Program-made: the position numbers and the translations under genes
Part shown: positions 1-6,940 of the stretch, in pieces
Layout of the letters: each line of letters starts with the position of its first letter
Position numbering within the stretch: the first letter of the stretch is position 1
Notes under the pieces: generated by a model
What the model was told of the DNA's origin: nothing
Databases searched by the model: none
Seen by the model: the letters and a program-made list of their open reading frames with translations, nothing else
Assembly: GCA_910585165.1 (NCBI GenBank)
Contig: CAJUBX010000055.1
Location: forward strand, 1 to 16,119
Reading direction: 5' to 3'
Source of the DNA: an uncultured Oscillibacter sp.
GTDB lineage: Bacteria > Bacillota > Clostridia > Oscillospirales > Oscillospiraceae
Length of the DNA stretch: 16,119 bases

Positions 1-51
1 CACCTACCTTGGTGGGTATTTTATCACATTCACCTATTTACGGATAGGCTC
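1..51. mobile_element. Right end of a truncated IS/MITE with GAGCCTATCCG tip
   Basis: Read on the minus strand from 51, the sequence begins GAGCCTATCCGTAAAT. This differs at one base from the left tip of the small element at 12148-12307 (GAGACTATCCGTAAAT). It is followed by TTA (52-54), the same target triplet used by the other elements here. Only the end is inside the window, so it cannot be told whether it is a full insertion sequence or a MITE. The interior seen here does not resemble the 12148 element. Confidence 0.6.
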
Positions 52-54
52 TTA

Positions 55-215
55 GAACCTGTATTCACAACCGTTGAACGCTGTCTGGGCGGTCTTTTTC
101 CCGCCATACTGCGTCGATTTCCCTTGCAATCCGTCAGGATTGCTGCGGAAAATCTCCTTGTCTGACGAGAAAAGTCCTCGCCCATCCAGCATCCCCCGGT
201 TATGAATACAGGTTC
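55..215. mobile_element. MITE-like element A, 161 bp, TTA target duplication
   Basis: The ends form terminal inverted repeats: GAACCTGTATTCACAACCG at the left and, read on the opposite strand from 215, GAACCTGTATTCATAACCG (one mismatch in 19), with weaker similarity further in. TTA flanks both sides (52-54 and 216-218), fitting the 3-bp TNA duplications known for some IS5-family groups. There is no coding capacity. An internal hairpin lies at 126-143 (GCAATCC, loop GTCA, GGATTGC). The right TTA is the TAA stop codon of the minus-strand permease gene, so insertion left that reading frame unchanged. The left TTA also abuts the end of a second element, making a tandem arrangement. Confidence 0.82.
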
Positions 216-1572
216 TTAGTCTTCCGCCGCTGCCTTTTTAATGTCCATGTCCTTCGGCAGAACCAGGCTTAAAATGATGGACACCACGAAAACCACGGCC
301 ACCACGTTGGAGGAAAATACCGACCGGACCGTCTCCGGGAAGATATTCCAGATATCCGCCTCGCTGGCGGCGGTGAAGCCGATGCCGATGGCCAGGGACA
401 GCGACGCAATGGTCACGTTCCGCTGGGAAAAGCCGCAGTTGGCAATCATCTGCATGCCCGAGATGACGATGGAGCCGAACATCATGATGGTGCAGCCGCC
501 CAGCACGGATTCCGGCAGAGACGCGAAGAAGTTTCCCACCGGGGGCAGCAGGCCCGCCAGCAGCATGCACACCGCGCCGGTCATGATGGTAAAGCGGTTG
601 ACCACCTTGGTCATGGCCACAAGGCCTACATTCTGGGAGAAGGAGGTCACCGGCGGACAGCCGAACAGCGCGGCGATGGCAGAGGCATAGCCGTCGCAGG
701 CCAGGGAGCCGGAGATTTCCCCGCTGGTAATCTCCCGGTCCAAACCGCCGGAAACCAGGGCGGAGGTGTCCCCGATGGTCTCCGCCGCAGACACCAGGAA
801 GATGATGCAGGCGGAGGCGATGGCCCCGGCGTGGAACTCCGGCGCGTAGGGCAGGAAGCGGGGCAGGGCGATGAGCCCGCCGGACATCAGCGTCCCCAGG
901 TCCACCTTGCCCATGAAAACCGCCGCGACATAGCCCACTGCCAGGCCCGCCAGGACGCTGAGCTGCTTGAGATAGCCCTTTGCCAGGGTATTCCACAGCA
1001 GGCAGGCCGCTAGGGTAATGACGCCCAGCAGCAGATTCTGCGCGGAGCCGAAATCCTCGGCGTAGCCTCCGCCGAAGGAGCGGGTGCCCACGGTGAAGAG
1101 GGAGAAGCCGATGGCTGTCACCACCGACGCCGCCACAATGGGGGGTGATGATCTTCCGCCAATACTTGGCCAAAAGCCCCAGCGTTCCCTCCATCAGGCC
1201 GCCCACGATCACCGCGCCTACCAGGGAGGGATAGCCGTAGTTGGCGGCAATGGAGCTCAGCACCGCCACGAAGGTAAAGCTGACGCCCATAACCACCGGG
1301 AGCCTGGACCCCACCTTCCAGATGGGATAGAGCTGGATCAGCGTGGCGATGCCCGCCACGAACATGGCGTTTTGGAGCAGGACGGCCACCTCGGCCTGGC
1401 TGAGGGCCGGCCGGGCGGCGGCGGCAATCAGGGTAATGGGGGCCAGGTTGGAAACAAACATTGCCAGAATGTGCTGGAGCCCGAAGGGGACGGCCTTTCC
1501 GATGGGTACCCGTCCGTCCAATTGGTAGATGTTGTTAATGCTGCATTCCGGGGCTTGCCGTGTCTGATTCAT
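216..1572 (-). pseudogene. NCS2 family xanthine/uracil permease, frameshifted
   Basis: This encodes a nucleobase:cation symporter-2 membrane permease (purine or pyrimidine uptake), broken into two frames. The first part (from ATG at 1572, MNQTRQAPECSI) carries the family's N-terminal GLQHILAMFVSNLAP stretch and several hydrophobic segments. The second part carries the late signature around SFSQNVGLVAMTKVVNR, followed by more membrane segments, and ends at TAA 216-218. The frames join at a G6 run (1140-1145, plus strand) where five G would restore ...KIITPIVAASVV. The restored protein would be 451 aa, normal for the family. A GAAAGGAA ribosome site precedes the start. The SFSQNVG motif favours a xanthine/urate-type substrate over uracil, but this is inference. 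Single-gene unit with its own promoter at 1637-1666. It may be a real pseudogene, a slippage variant or a read error. Confidence 0.85.
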
Positions 1573-1636
1573 AGTGGCAGGTTCCTTTCTCCATATGCAT
1601 TTCCCGCCGGACGCTGCCGCCGGGAGCTTGTCTTCC

Positions 1637-1666
1637 ATTATATGCACAAAGGTCGACCTTTGTCAA
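1637..1666 (-). promoter_or_regulatory. Promoter of the NCS2 permease with 18-bp palindromic operator
   Basis: On the minus strand, -35 TTGACA (1661-1666) and -10 TATAAT (1637-1642) are separated by 18 bp; both match the sigma-A consensus. The perfect 18-bp palindrome ACAAAGGTCGACCTTTGT (1646-1663) fills the spacer and overlaps the -35 box, the usual place for a repressor operator. The cognate regulator is not in the window. The leader to the ATG is only about 57 nt, too short for a purine riboswitch. Confidence 0.8.
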
Positions 1667-1730
1667 ACAAAATTTTTGTGTTTCTTTCAAAAAATTTTGA
1701 TATAGTCTTTCCGGCGACTCCGGCGAAAGA

Positions 1731-1756
1731 AAGGACCCGCCTGACGGCGGGTCCTT
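1731..1756 (-). terminator. Rho-independent terminator after gpsA
   Basis: A perfect 11-bp stem, AAGGACCCGCC/GGCGGGTCCTT, has a 4-nt loop. On the minus strand it is followed by TCTTTC. It lies 20 nt beyond the gpsA stop codon and closes the der-plsY-gpsA operon. Confidence 0.85.
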
Positions 1757-1776
1757 CAGCGTAATTTCCAATCTTC

Positions 1777-2781
1777 TTACAGCCAGGCGGTGCCCAAAAG
1801 CTCGTCCTTCCCCGGCCGTCCCATCAGCTCCGGAACCACGTCCCGGGCCGGTTTTCCCCGGTACAGCACCTCATAGGCGCACCGGCAGATGGGCATCTCC
1901 ACGCCCTCCCGGTCCGCCAGCTGGCGGACGCTCTCGGCGGCGTAGTAGCCCTCTACAACCGCGCCCACTTCCTCCATGGCCTGCTGAACGCTTCTGCCCT
2001 GGCCGATGAGAATGCCCGCCCGGTTGTTCCGGGAGTGCATGGAGGTGCAGGTGACAATCAGGTCTCCCATGCCCGCAAGGCCCCCGAAGGTCTGACGGAC
2101 GCCCCCCAGGTGCTCCCCCAGCCGGGTAATCTCCGCCATGGCCCGGGTCATCAGCAGGGCCTTGGTATTGTCCTGAAAGCCCAGGCCCGCGCAGATGCCG
2201 CAGCTCAGCGCAATCACGTTCTTCAGCGCCGCCGCCAGCTCCACGCCTATAATGTCCACGCTGGTATAGACCCGGAAGCAGTCGCTCATAAACGCGTCCT
2301 GAACGAAGCAGGCCCCGTCCCGGTCCGGGCAGGCAGCCACGCAGGCCGTGGGCAGCCGCAGCCCCACCTCCTCCGCGTGGGAGGGGCCGGACAGGGCCAC
2401 CACCCGGCAGATATCCCCGGTGGCCTCCCGTAAAACCTGGCTCATGCGAAGGTTCGTGTCCCGCTCAATGCCCTTGGAGACCGTTGTCAAAATGGTCTCA
2501 GGCCGCAGATAGGGCGCAATTTTCTCTCCCGTTTCCCGGACGGCGAAGGACGGCGGCGCGCTGACCACCAGGTCCGCCCCCTCCAGGCAGTCCAGGTCTC
2601 CGGTAATCCGCAGCGCCCCCGGCAGAGGAATTCCCTTGAGCAGGGGATTTTCCCGGGTCCGGGCCATTTCCTCCGCCTTGGCGGGGGTCCGGGACCAGAG
2701 GGTTACGTCATGTCCGTTGTCGCAGAGGACCAGCGCCAGGGCCGTGCCCCATCCTCCGCTGCCGAGTACCACCGCTTTCAT
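1777..2781 (-). CDS. gpsA: NAD(P)H-dependent glycerol-3-phosphate dehydrogenase
   Basis: Cytoplasmic GpsA reduces dihydroxyacetone phosphate to sn-glycerol 3-phosphate for phospholipid synthesis. The 334-aa product is of family length. The N-terminal Rossmann motif GSGGWGTA lies at residues 7-14; the middle has TTVSKGIE and ALSGPSHAEEV; the C-terminal catalytic domain has ELAAALKNVIAL (with the conserved Lys) and FGGLAGMGDLIVTCTS. The ATG at 2781 is chosen because it gives the canonical MKAVVLGSGGWG start; the longer open frame upstream is only the reverse reading of plsY. The ATG overlaps the plsY stop by 4 nt (ATGA), so translation is probably coupled. The next enzyme, PlsY, uses its product, which explains the gene pairing. 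A strong terminator follows. Confidence 0.97.
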   Translation of the reverse strand: MKAVVLGSGGWGTALALVLCDNGHDVTLWSRTPAKAEEMARTRENPLLKGIPLPGALRITGDLDCLEGADLVVSAPPSFAVRETGEKIAPYLRPETILTTVSKGIERDTNLRMSQVLREATGDICRVVALSGPSHAEEVGLRLPTACVAACPDRDGACFVQDAFMSDCFRVYTSVDIIGVELAAALKNVIALSCGICAGLGFQDNTKALLMTRAMAEITRLGEHLGGVRQTFGGLAGMGDLIVTCTSMHSRNNRAGILIGQGRSVQQAMEEVGAVVEGYYAAESVRQLADREGVEMPICRCAYEVLYRGKPARDVVPELMGRPGKDELLGTAWL

Positions 2782-3491
2782 GCTCCGCCCTCCTTCTTCT
2801 TGTGGAACGACAGCTTCCGCTCCGTGCCGCTGAGCAGACGCCTCACGTTGCCCCGGTGCTGCCACACCACCAGCCCGCCCAGAATGAAGCCCAGCGTCAC
2901 GATGACCGGGTCCGGGTAGCAGAACCAGGTGGCAAAGGGAAAGCTGGCCCCGGCCCACAGAGAACCCAAGGACACATACCGGGTCAGGGCCGTCAGAATC
3001 AGGAAGCCCCCCCAGACCACCAGGGCGACGCGCCAGTCGATCATCAGGGCGATGGCACCGCCGGAGAGGATGCCCTTGCCGCCCTTAAAGTGGAACATGG
3101 CTGGAAACATATGGCCCAGCAGGCAGAAGAGGGCGGCCCAATACTTCCCGAACAGCGCCCACATGGTGCTGATCCGGACGTTGAACGCATAGCCGTTGGC
3201 TCCGGCATAATAGCCCAGGAACCAACTGCCGAACAAAACCGCCGCCACCGCCTTGAGCACATCGGTAAGGATCACCACAAAGGTCAGCGGCCCGCCGAAG
3301 GTACGGTAGAAGTTGGTCAGCCCCGCGTTGCCGCTGCCGTGGTTCCGCACGTCATCCCGCAGAATATACTTGGAAACAATCACTGCCCCGTTGAAGCAGC
3401 CGCAGAAATAGGCCGCCGCCGCCACAATAAAAATTGCAAGGGAACCGGGGCCCGTGATGGCGTTGGGGTCCAAATAGAAAGAATTCAGCAT
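2778..3491 (-). CDS. plsY: Acyl-phosphate:glycerol-3-phosphate acyltransferase PlsY
   Basis: Integral membrane enzyme that transfers an acyl group from acyl-phosphate to glycerol 3-phosphate, giving lysophosphatidic acid. The 237-aa protein has several hydrophobic segments (about residues 17-33, 70-90, 115-135, 150-175, 195-212). It carries the conserved loop motif GSGNAGLTNFYRTFG at about 52-66 and the second motif with FKGGKGILSGG after the GHMFP segment. It is somewhat longer than the usual 200 residues, with extra charged residues at the C terminus (KLSFHKKKEGGA). It starts 4 nt downstream of the der stop; its AGGAGG ribosome site lies inside the end of der, and its stop overlaps gpsA. 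It belongs to one operon with der and gpsA. Confidence 0.97.
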   Translation of the reverse strand: MLNSFYLDPNAITGPGSLAIFIVAAAAYFCGCFNGAVIVSKYILRDDVRNHGSGNAGLTNFYRTFGGPLTFVVILTDVLKAVAAVLFGSWFLGYYAGANGYAFNVRISTMWALFGKYWAALFCLLGHMFPAMFHFKGGKGILSGGAIALMIDWRVALVVWGGFLILTALTRYVSLGSLWAGASFPFATWFCYPDPVIVTLGFILGGLVVWQHRGNVRRLLSGTERKLSFHKKKEGGA

Positions 3492-3495
3492 CGGT

Positions 3496-4824
3496 TTACT
3501 CCTCCTTGTCCCCTCTCTGCCGGACGGAAATACGGATGGGCGTTCCCTCCAGACCGAAGGTATTGCGGATGCAGTTTTCCAGATACCGCTGATAGGAAAA
3601 GTGGAACAGCCGGGTATCGTTGCAGAAAATCACGTAGTGGGGCGGCTTGATCCCCACCTGGGTCATATAGTAGATTTTCAGCCTCCTGCCCTTGTCCGTG
3701 GGGGGCTGAACCCGGGTCTGGGCGTCGGCCAGCACGTCGTTCAGCATGCCCGTGGTGATGCGGGTAGCCGCCTGATTGGAGACATAGTCAATCAGCTCAA
3801 AGAGCCGTTCCACCCGCTGTCCGGTCTTGGCGGAGATAAAGAGGATAGGCGCGTAGGCCATGAAGCTCAGGCCCTCCTGAACCTCCTTGCGCATGCGGTC
3901 CATGGTTTTGCCGTCCTTTTCCACCAGGTCCCACTTGTTCACTACAATGATACTGGCCTTCCCCGCCTCGTGGGCCAGGCCCGCCACCTTGGTGTCCTGC
4001 TCCGTCACGCCCTCTGTGGCGTCGATCAGGATGAGGCACACGTCGGAGCGCTCGATGGCCATGGTGGCCCGGAGGACGCTGTAGCGTTCGATGGCCTCCT
4101 CCACCTTGCTTTTGCGGCGGAGGCCCGCCGTGTCGATGAAGATGAATTTCCCCTTGTCGTTTTCAAAGCGGGAGTCGATGGCGTCCCGGGTAGTGCCCGC
4201 CATATCCGAGACAATGACCCGCTCCTCCCCCAGGATTTTATTCACCAGGGAGGATTTCCCGGCGTTGGGCTTGCCGATGACGGCCACCTTGACGGCGTCG
4301 TCATCCTCCTCCTCCTGGTCCTCCGGCGGGAAATATTGGAGGCACGCGTCCAGCAGGTCCCCGGTGCCGTGGCCGTGAACGGCGGAAACGGCGATGGGGT
4401 CCCCCAGCCCTAAGTTATAGAACTCGTAGAAATCCGGGTCCGGGGCCCCGGTGGAGTCCATCTTGTTCACCGCCAGGACGATGGGCTTCCCGCTGCGAAG
4501 AAGCATGGCGGCCACCTCCTGGTCCGAGGCGGTGAGGCCCGTCCGAATGTCCGTTAAAAAGACAATCACCGTGGCCGTCTCAATGGCGGTCTGGGCCTGG
4601 TCCCGCATGAACTCCAGAATCTGGCTGTCCGTCCGGGGCTCGATGCCGCCGGTGTCCACCAGGGTGAAGGACCGGCCGCACCAGTCGGACTCCCCGTAGA
4701 TGCGGTCCCGGGTAACGCCGGGGGTATCCTCCACAATGGACAGGCGTTTTCCAATAATCTTATTGAACAGCATGGACTTGCCCACGTTGGGCCGGCCCAC
4801 GATGGCGATGATAGGCTTTGGCAT
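3496..4824 (-). CDS. der: Ribosome biogenesis GTPase Der (EngA)
   Basis: Der is the tandem-GTPase factor for late maturation of the 50S ribosomal subunit. The 442-aa product holds two G domains and a C-terminal KH-like domain. The first G domain has GRPNVGKS (residues 10-17), DTPGVTRDR (33-41), DTGG (57-60) and NKMD near 119. The second has GKPNAGKS near 184, DMAGTTRDA, DTAGL and NKWD. A short acidic linker (QEEEDDD) separates the two. The C-terminal part (YYMTQVGIKPPHYVIFCN) is typical of the family. ATG 4824 is preceded by GGGAGGGATG. It is the first gene of the der-plsY-gpsA operon, an order common in Clostridia and Bacilli. Confidence 0.98.
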   Translation of the reverse strand: MPKPIIAIVGRPNVGKSMLFNKIIGKRLSIVEDTPGVTRDRIYGESDWCGRSFTLVDTGGIEPRTDSQILEFMRDQAQTAIETATVIVFLTDIRTGLTASDQEVAAMLLRSGKPIVLAVNKMDSTGAPDPDFYEFYNLGLGDPIAVSAVHGHGTGDLLDACLQYFPPEDQEEEDDDAVKVAVIGKPNAGKSSLVNKILGEERVIVSDMAGTTRDAIDSRFENDKGKFIFIDTAGLRRKSKVEEAIERYSVLRATMAIERSDVCLILIDATEGVTEQDTKVAGLAHEAGKASIIVVNKWDLVEKDGKTMDRMRKEVQEGLSFMAYAPILFISAKTGQRVERLFELIDYVSNQAATRITTGMLNDVLADAQTRVQPPTDKGRRLKIYYMTQVGIKPPHYVIFCNDTRLFHFSYQRYLENCIRNTFGLEGTPIRISVRQRGDKEE

Positions 4825-4879
4825 AAGTCATCCCTCCCGGCGGCGCACCGCCTTGTTTTAAACACAGCAATCCAGTATC

Positions 4880-4908
4880 ATTATAACCGGGATGGGCCAA
4901 AGGCGCAA
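4880..4908 (-). promoter_or_regulatory. Promoter of the der-plsY-gpsA operon
   Basis: On the minus strand, -35 TTGCGC (4903-4908), a 17-bp spacer and -10 TATAAT (4880-4885) are followed by a leader of about 50 nt to the der start. The -10 is consensus; the -35 matches at its first three bases. The chromosomal side therefore extends at least to about 4910, so the boundary with the phage-like block lies to the right of it. Confidence 0.7.
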
Positions 4909-4949
4909 GGAAAATCTTTCCGGGGATGGGAAAAAGCAAGCAGTATAGT

Positions 4950-4992
4950 TAGGTTACAAAAGGTCAAACGACCGATTGTAACCTATTTTTTT
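4950..4992 (+). terminator. Hairpin plus T7 tract at the start of the phage-like block
   Basis: TAGGTTACAA (4950-4959) pairs with TTGTAACCTA (4976-4985), and inside this GGTC pairs with GACC. Seven T follow directly (4986-4992), the layout of a plus-strand intrinsic terminator. No plus-strand gene lies upstream: der reads the other way. It may be a leftover of a gene lost at the block's left junction, or a structured end or regulatory site of the element. Confidence 0.65.
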
Positions 4993-5038
4993 ATGTTTCG
5001 GCAGGCCGGAAAAGCAAACAGAAACGGGGTGAAAGATA

Positions 5039-5335
5039 GTGCGACGGTACAAATACATAACTTTTGCGGACCGAAAGCAGATTGCCGCATGGTATCAGTC
5101 CGGCGAACGCCCAGCGGATATTGCGGACCGGCTGGGGGTAAGCACAAAAACGGTTTATCTGGAATTGAAGCGCGGGGAAACCGTCGGAGAGGACGGCGCG
5201 CCGGTTCTGGACCGGAACCAGCGGCGGGCTTACAACCCGGTTGTCGCCCAGCAGAGGGTACAGGCGAATTTCAGGCGGCGGGGCCGGACCCCGGCGGACG
5301 GCCTGCAAGGAGGTTTCGACGGTGACGGTATTTGA
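5039..5335 (+). CDS. Small helix-turn-helix DNA-binding protein, phage-like
   Basis: The product is 98 aa starting at GTG (MRRYKYITFADRK). Residues about 10-45 form a recognisable helix-turn-helix: FADRKQIAAWYQSGERPADIADRLGVSTKTVYLELKRGE, as in IS30-type or phage regulators, in two pieces around the turn GERP. The rest is basic and Arg-rich (about residues 60-90). A GGGGTGAAAG ribosome site supports the GTG; TAG overlaps it as TAGTG, a start context repeated at the Rep gene (7949). It overlaps the next gene by 14 nt, so the block is probably co-transcribed. Its likely role is transcription control or DNA binding in the mobile block; the target is unknown. The long tail past the HTH may be disordered. 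Confidence 0.75.
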   Translation: MRRYKYITFADRKQIAAWYQSGERPADIADRLGVSTKTVYLELKRGETVGEDGAPVLDRNQRRAYNPVVAQQRVQANFRRRGRTPADGLQGGFDGDGI

Positions 5336-5705
5336 AAAGATCACAGAAAACCCGGAAAAGCTGGGCGCGTTCCTTGCGGCCTTGCCAGTCATTGATGGGC
5401 CGTGGGACAAGGAATTTCAAGCGCAGTTTTGCGCCGGGTGCGCCGCGGAGAATTGCGACGCTTGCCCGAATCAGGAATTCTGGAACAACCCCGGCTGGTG
5501 GCTGACCCTTGAAGCGGGCGACGGTTTCCCGGAAAAATACGCGGTGATCGTAACTTATAACAACGGGACTGCAACCGGGGCCGTTGTTGAAGCGGAATCC
5601 GCCGCGGGAGCGTGGGGGAAGCTGTTTGCCCTCTTCAAGCCGGAACAGATCAGGGCGGCGGAGGTATCGCAAATTCTGACACCGGAAAGGGGCGGCGATA
5701 AATGA
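5322..5705 (+). CDS. Phage-associated Cys-cluster protein of unknown function
   Basis: The 127-aa product starts at GTG 5322, chosen because AAGGAGG (5307-5313) lies 8 nt upstream; the longer frame from 5241 would overlap the HTH gene deeply. The sequence shows a four-cysteine cluster CAGCAAENCDACP (Cys37, 40, 45, 48), likely metal binding, followed by a Trp-rich stretch NNPGWWL. The second half (VIVTYNNGTATGAVVEAESAAGAWGKLF, in two parts) looks like a compact alpha/beta fold. No enzyme family was recognised. Its stop overlaps the next ATG by 4 nt (ATGA), so expression is coupled to the PP-loop gene. Confidence 0.75.
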   Translation: MTVFEKITENPEKLGAFLAALPVIDGPWDKEFQAQFCAGCAAENCDACPNQEFWNNPGWWLTLEAGDGFPEKYAVIVTYNNGTATGAVVEAESAAGAWGKLFALFKPEQIRAAEVSQILTPERGGDK

Positions 5706-6526
5706 ACGTTGTTTCTTTCGGCGGAGGGACAAACAGCACGGCAATGATCGCCGGAATGTATCTGCATAAAATCCCGATTGACCTGATCTTGTTTGCGGAC
5801 CCCGGCGCAGAACAGCCGCACACTTACGAATATATCGAAGTGTTCAACGAATGGCTGGTGAAACACGGGTTGCCGAAAATCACGCCTGTTCATTGTGTAG
5901 ACAAGGACGGAAACCGCCTAACCCTTGAACAAGAGTGTTTGCGGTCCGGTACGTTGCCGTCGATTGCATACGGGTTCAAAAAGTGTTCCCTAAAACACAA
6001 GATCGGCCCGCAAGAAAAATTCTGCAACAATCACCCGGCTTGCCGGGCAGAATGGGCCGCAGGGCGGCGGGTTCATAAGTTTATAGGCTACGACGCAGGC
6101 GAAACCCGGCGCGTACAGCACGCGGCCCCGGCGGATGAAGCAAACAAGAAATATGAAAATCATTACCCGCTTTATGAATGGGGCTGGGACCGGGCCGAAT
6201 GTGTCCGCGTGATCGAGCGGGCAGGACTTCCACGACCGGGGAAATCAAGCTGTTTTTTCTGCCCGTCCATGAAGAAAAAAGAGATTCGGGAGTTGTGGGA
6301 GAAATACCCGGATTTATTCAAACGCGCCGTAGACATTGAACACAGGGCCGCGCCGACGCTGATAAAGGTTAAAGGGCTGGGCCGTCAATGGTCGTGGGAA
6401 AGCTACATTGCAGAGGTTCAACGGAACATAGAGTTTGAAGCGGCGCAAATCACATTTGATGATCTTTTCCCGGAATCCCCCGGCGGGTGCATTTGCGGCG
6501 CGCCGTGCGGGTGCTATGACGGATAG
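5702..6526 (+). CDS. PP-loop protein, PAPS-reductase-like, phage type
   Basis: The 274-aa protein belongs to the PP-loop (adenine nucleotide alpha hydrolase) group related to phosphoadenosine-phosphosulfate reductase. The nucleotide loop is SFGGGTNST at residues 5-13, followed by ILFADPGAE at about 29-37. Cysteines at 95 and 108 and a CFFC pair at 184-187 (PGKSSCFFCPSMKKKE) could bind zinc or an Fe-S cluster. A Cys-rich tail CICGAPCGC ends the protein. Such genes are frequent in Firmicute prophages; in other family members the loop activates a substrate by adenylation for sulfur transfer or reduction. The exact reaction here is unknown. It overlaps the upstream gene by 4 nt and is followed 15 nt later by an unknown gene. 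A second, different PP-loop gene lies close by. Confidence 0.85.
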   Translation: MNVVSFGGGTNSTAMIAGMYLHKIPIDLILFADPGAEQPHTYEYIEVFNEWLVKHGLPKITPVHCVDKDGNRLTLEQECLRSGTLPSIAYGFKKCSLKHKIGPQEKFCNNHPACRAEWAAGRRVHKFIGYDAGETRRVQHAAPADEANKKYENHYPLYEWGWDRAECVRVIERAGLPRPGKSSCFFCPSMKKKEIRELWEKYPDLFKRAVDIEHRAAPTLIKVKGLGRQWSWESYIAEVQRNIEFEAAQITFDDLFPESPGGCICGAPCGCYDG

Positions 6527-6541
6527 AAAGGAGCGGGACGC

Positions 6542-6940
6542 ATGAAACGGAAAATCAAATTCCCGGACTGGACAAGCTGGGCCGGGGTGACGATCACCCG
6601 CGGCGGCGGGGACCGGGTGCGGGCCGTTTGGAGCGAGTACGCGCAGGACCCGGCGGAATGGCTTTCCCTCCGTGCAACACTGGAAATCGCCGGGGGTTCG
6701 GTCCTCTTTCAAGCGTTCGACAGCAAGGAAGCGGAGGACGCGGCCCGGCTGGAAGCGAACCGCCGCGCCGCATGGCGGAACGCCCTTGTCTTTGCTGAAC
6801 AGTTGTGGCGGGCCGCGCCACATCACGAATACGTCGTTGCGTTCAGGCCGGAAAACCCGAACGTTGGCCCGGAAGCGGTTTGCGTATATCGCCGGTTGTT
6901 CCCGGTTTCGGCGGCGGAATGTGGACGACATGGAGGGTAG
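6542..6940 (+). CDS. Hypothetical protein of the phage-like block
   Basis: The 132-aa product has an AAAGGAG ribosome site 9 nt before the ATG. I do not recognise the family. The N-terminal half is beta-rich with WTSWAGVTI and RVRAVWSEYAQDP; the centre is an Ala/Glu/Arg-rich helix (about residues 60-95, DSKEAEDAARLEANRR); the end is VCVYRRLFPVS. There are no membrane segments or signal peptide. It sits between two PP-loop genes and overlaps the second by 11 nt, so it may work with one of them. The gene is GC-rich, unlike the AT-richer gene that follows. Confidence 0.65.
   Translation: MKRKIKFPDWTSWAGVTITRGGGDRVRAVWSEYAQDPAEWLSLRATLEIAGGSVLFQAFDSKEAEDAARLEANRRAAWRNALVFAEQLWRAAPHHEYVVAFRPENPNVGPEAVCVYRRLFPVSAAECGRHGG

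Noticed and set aside
241..690. Long plus-strand open frames over the permease, der, plsY and gpsA regions
   Set aside because: They are reverse readings of GC-rich real genes, lack family motifs and have Arg/Gly/Pro-rich products without ribosome sites.
1573..1636. Purine riboswitch before the permease
   Set aside because: The leader from the promoter is only about 57 nt and shows no aptamer-like stems.
1535..1771. Small minus-strand frame between the gpsA terminator and the permease
   Set aside because: It covers the terminator, the promoter and the palindrome; the content is explained by regulatory DNA.
4993..5325. 110-aa frame overlapping the HTH gene
   Set aside because: It reads the same DNA in another frame, is Arg/Gly-rich, and the HTH frame carries a clear domain.
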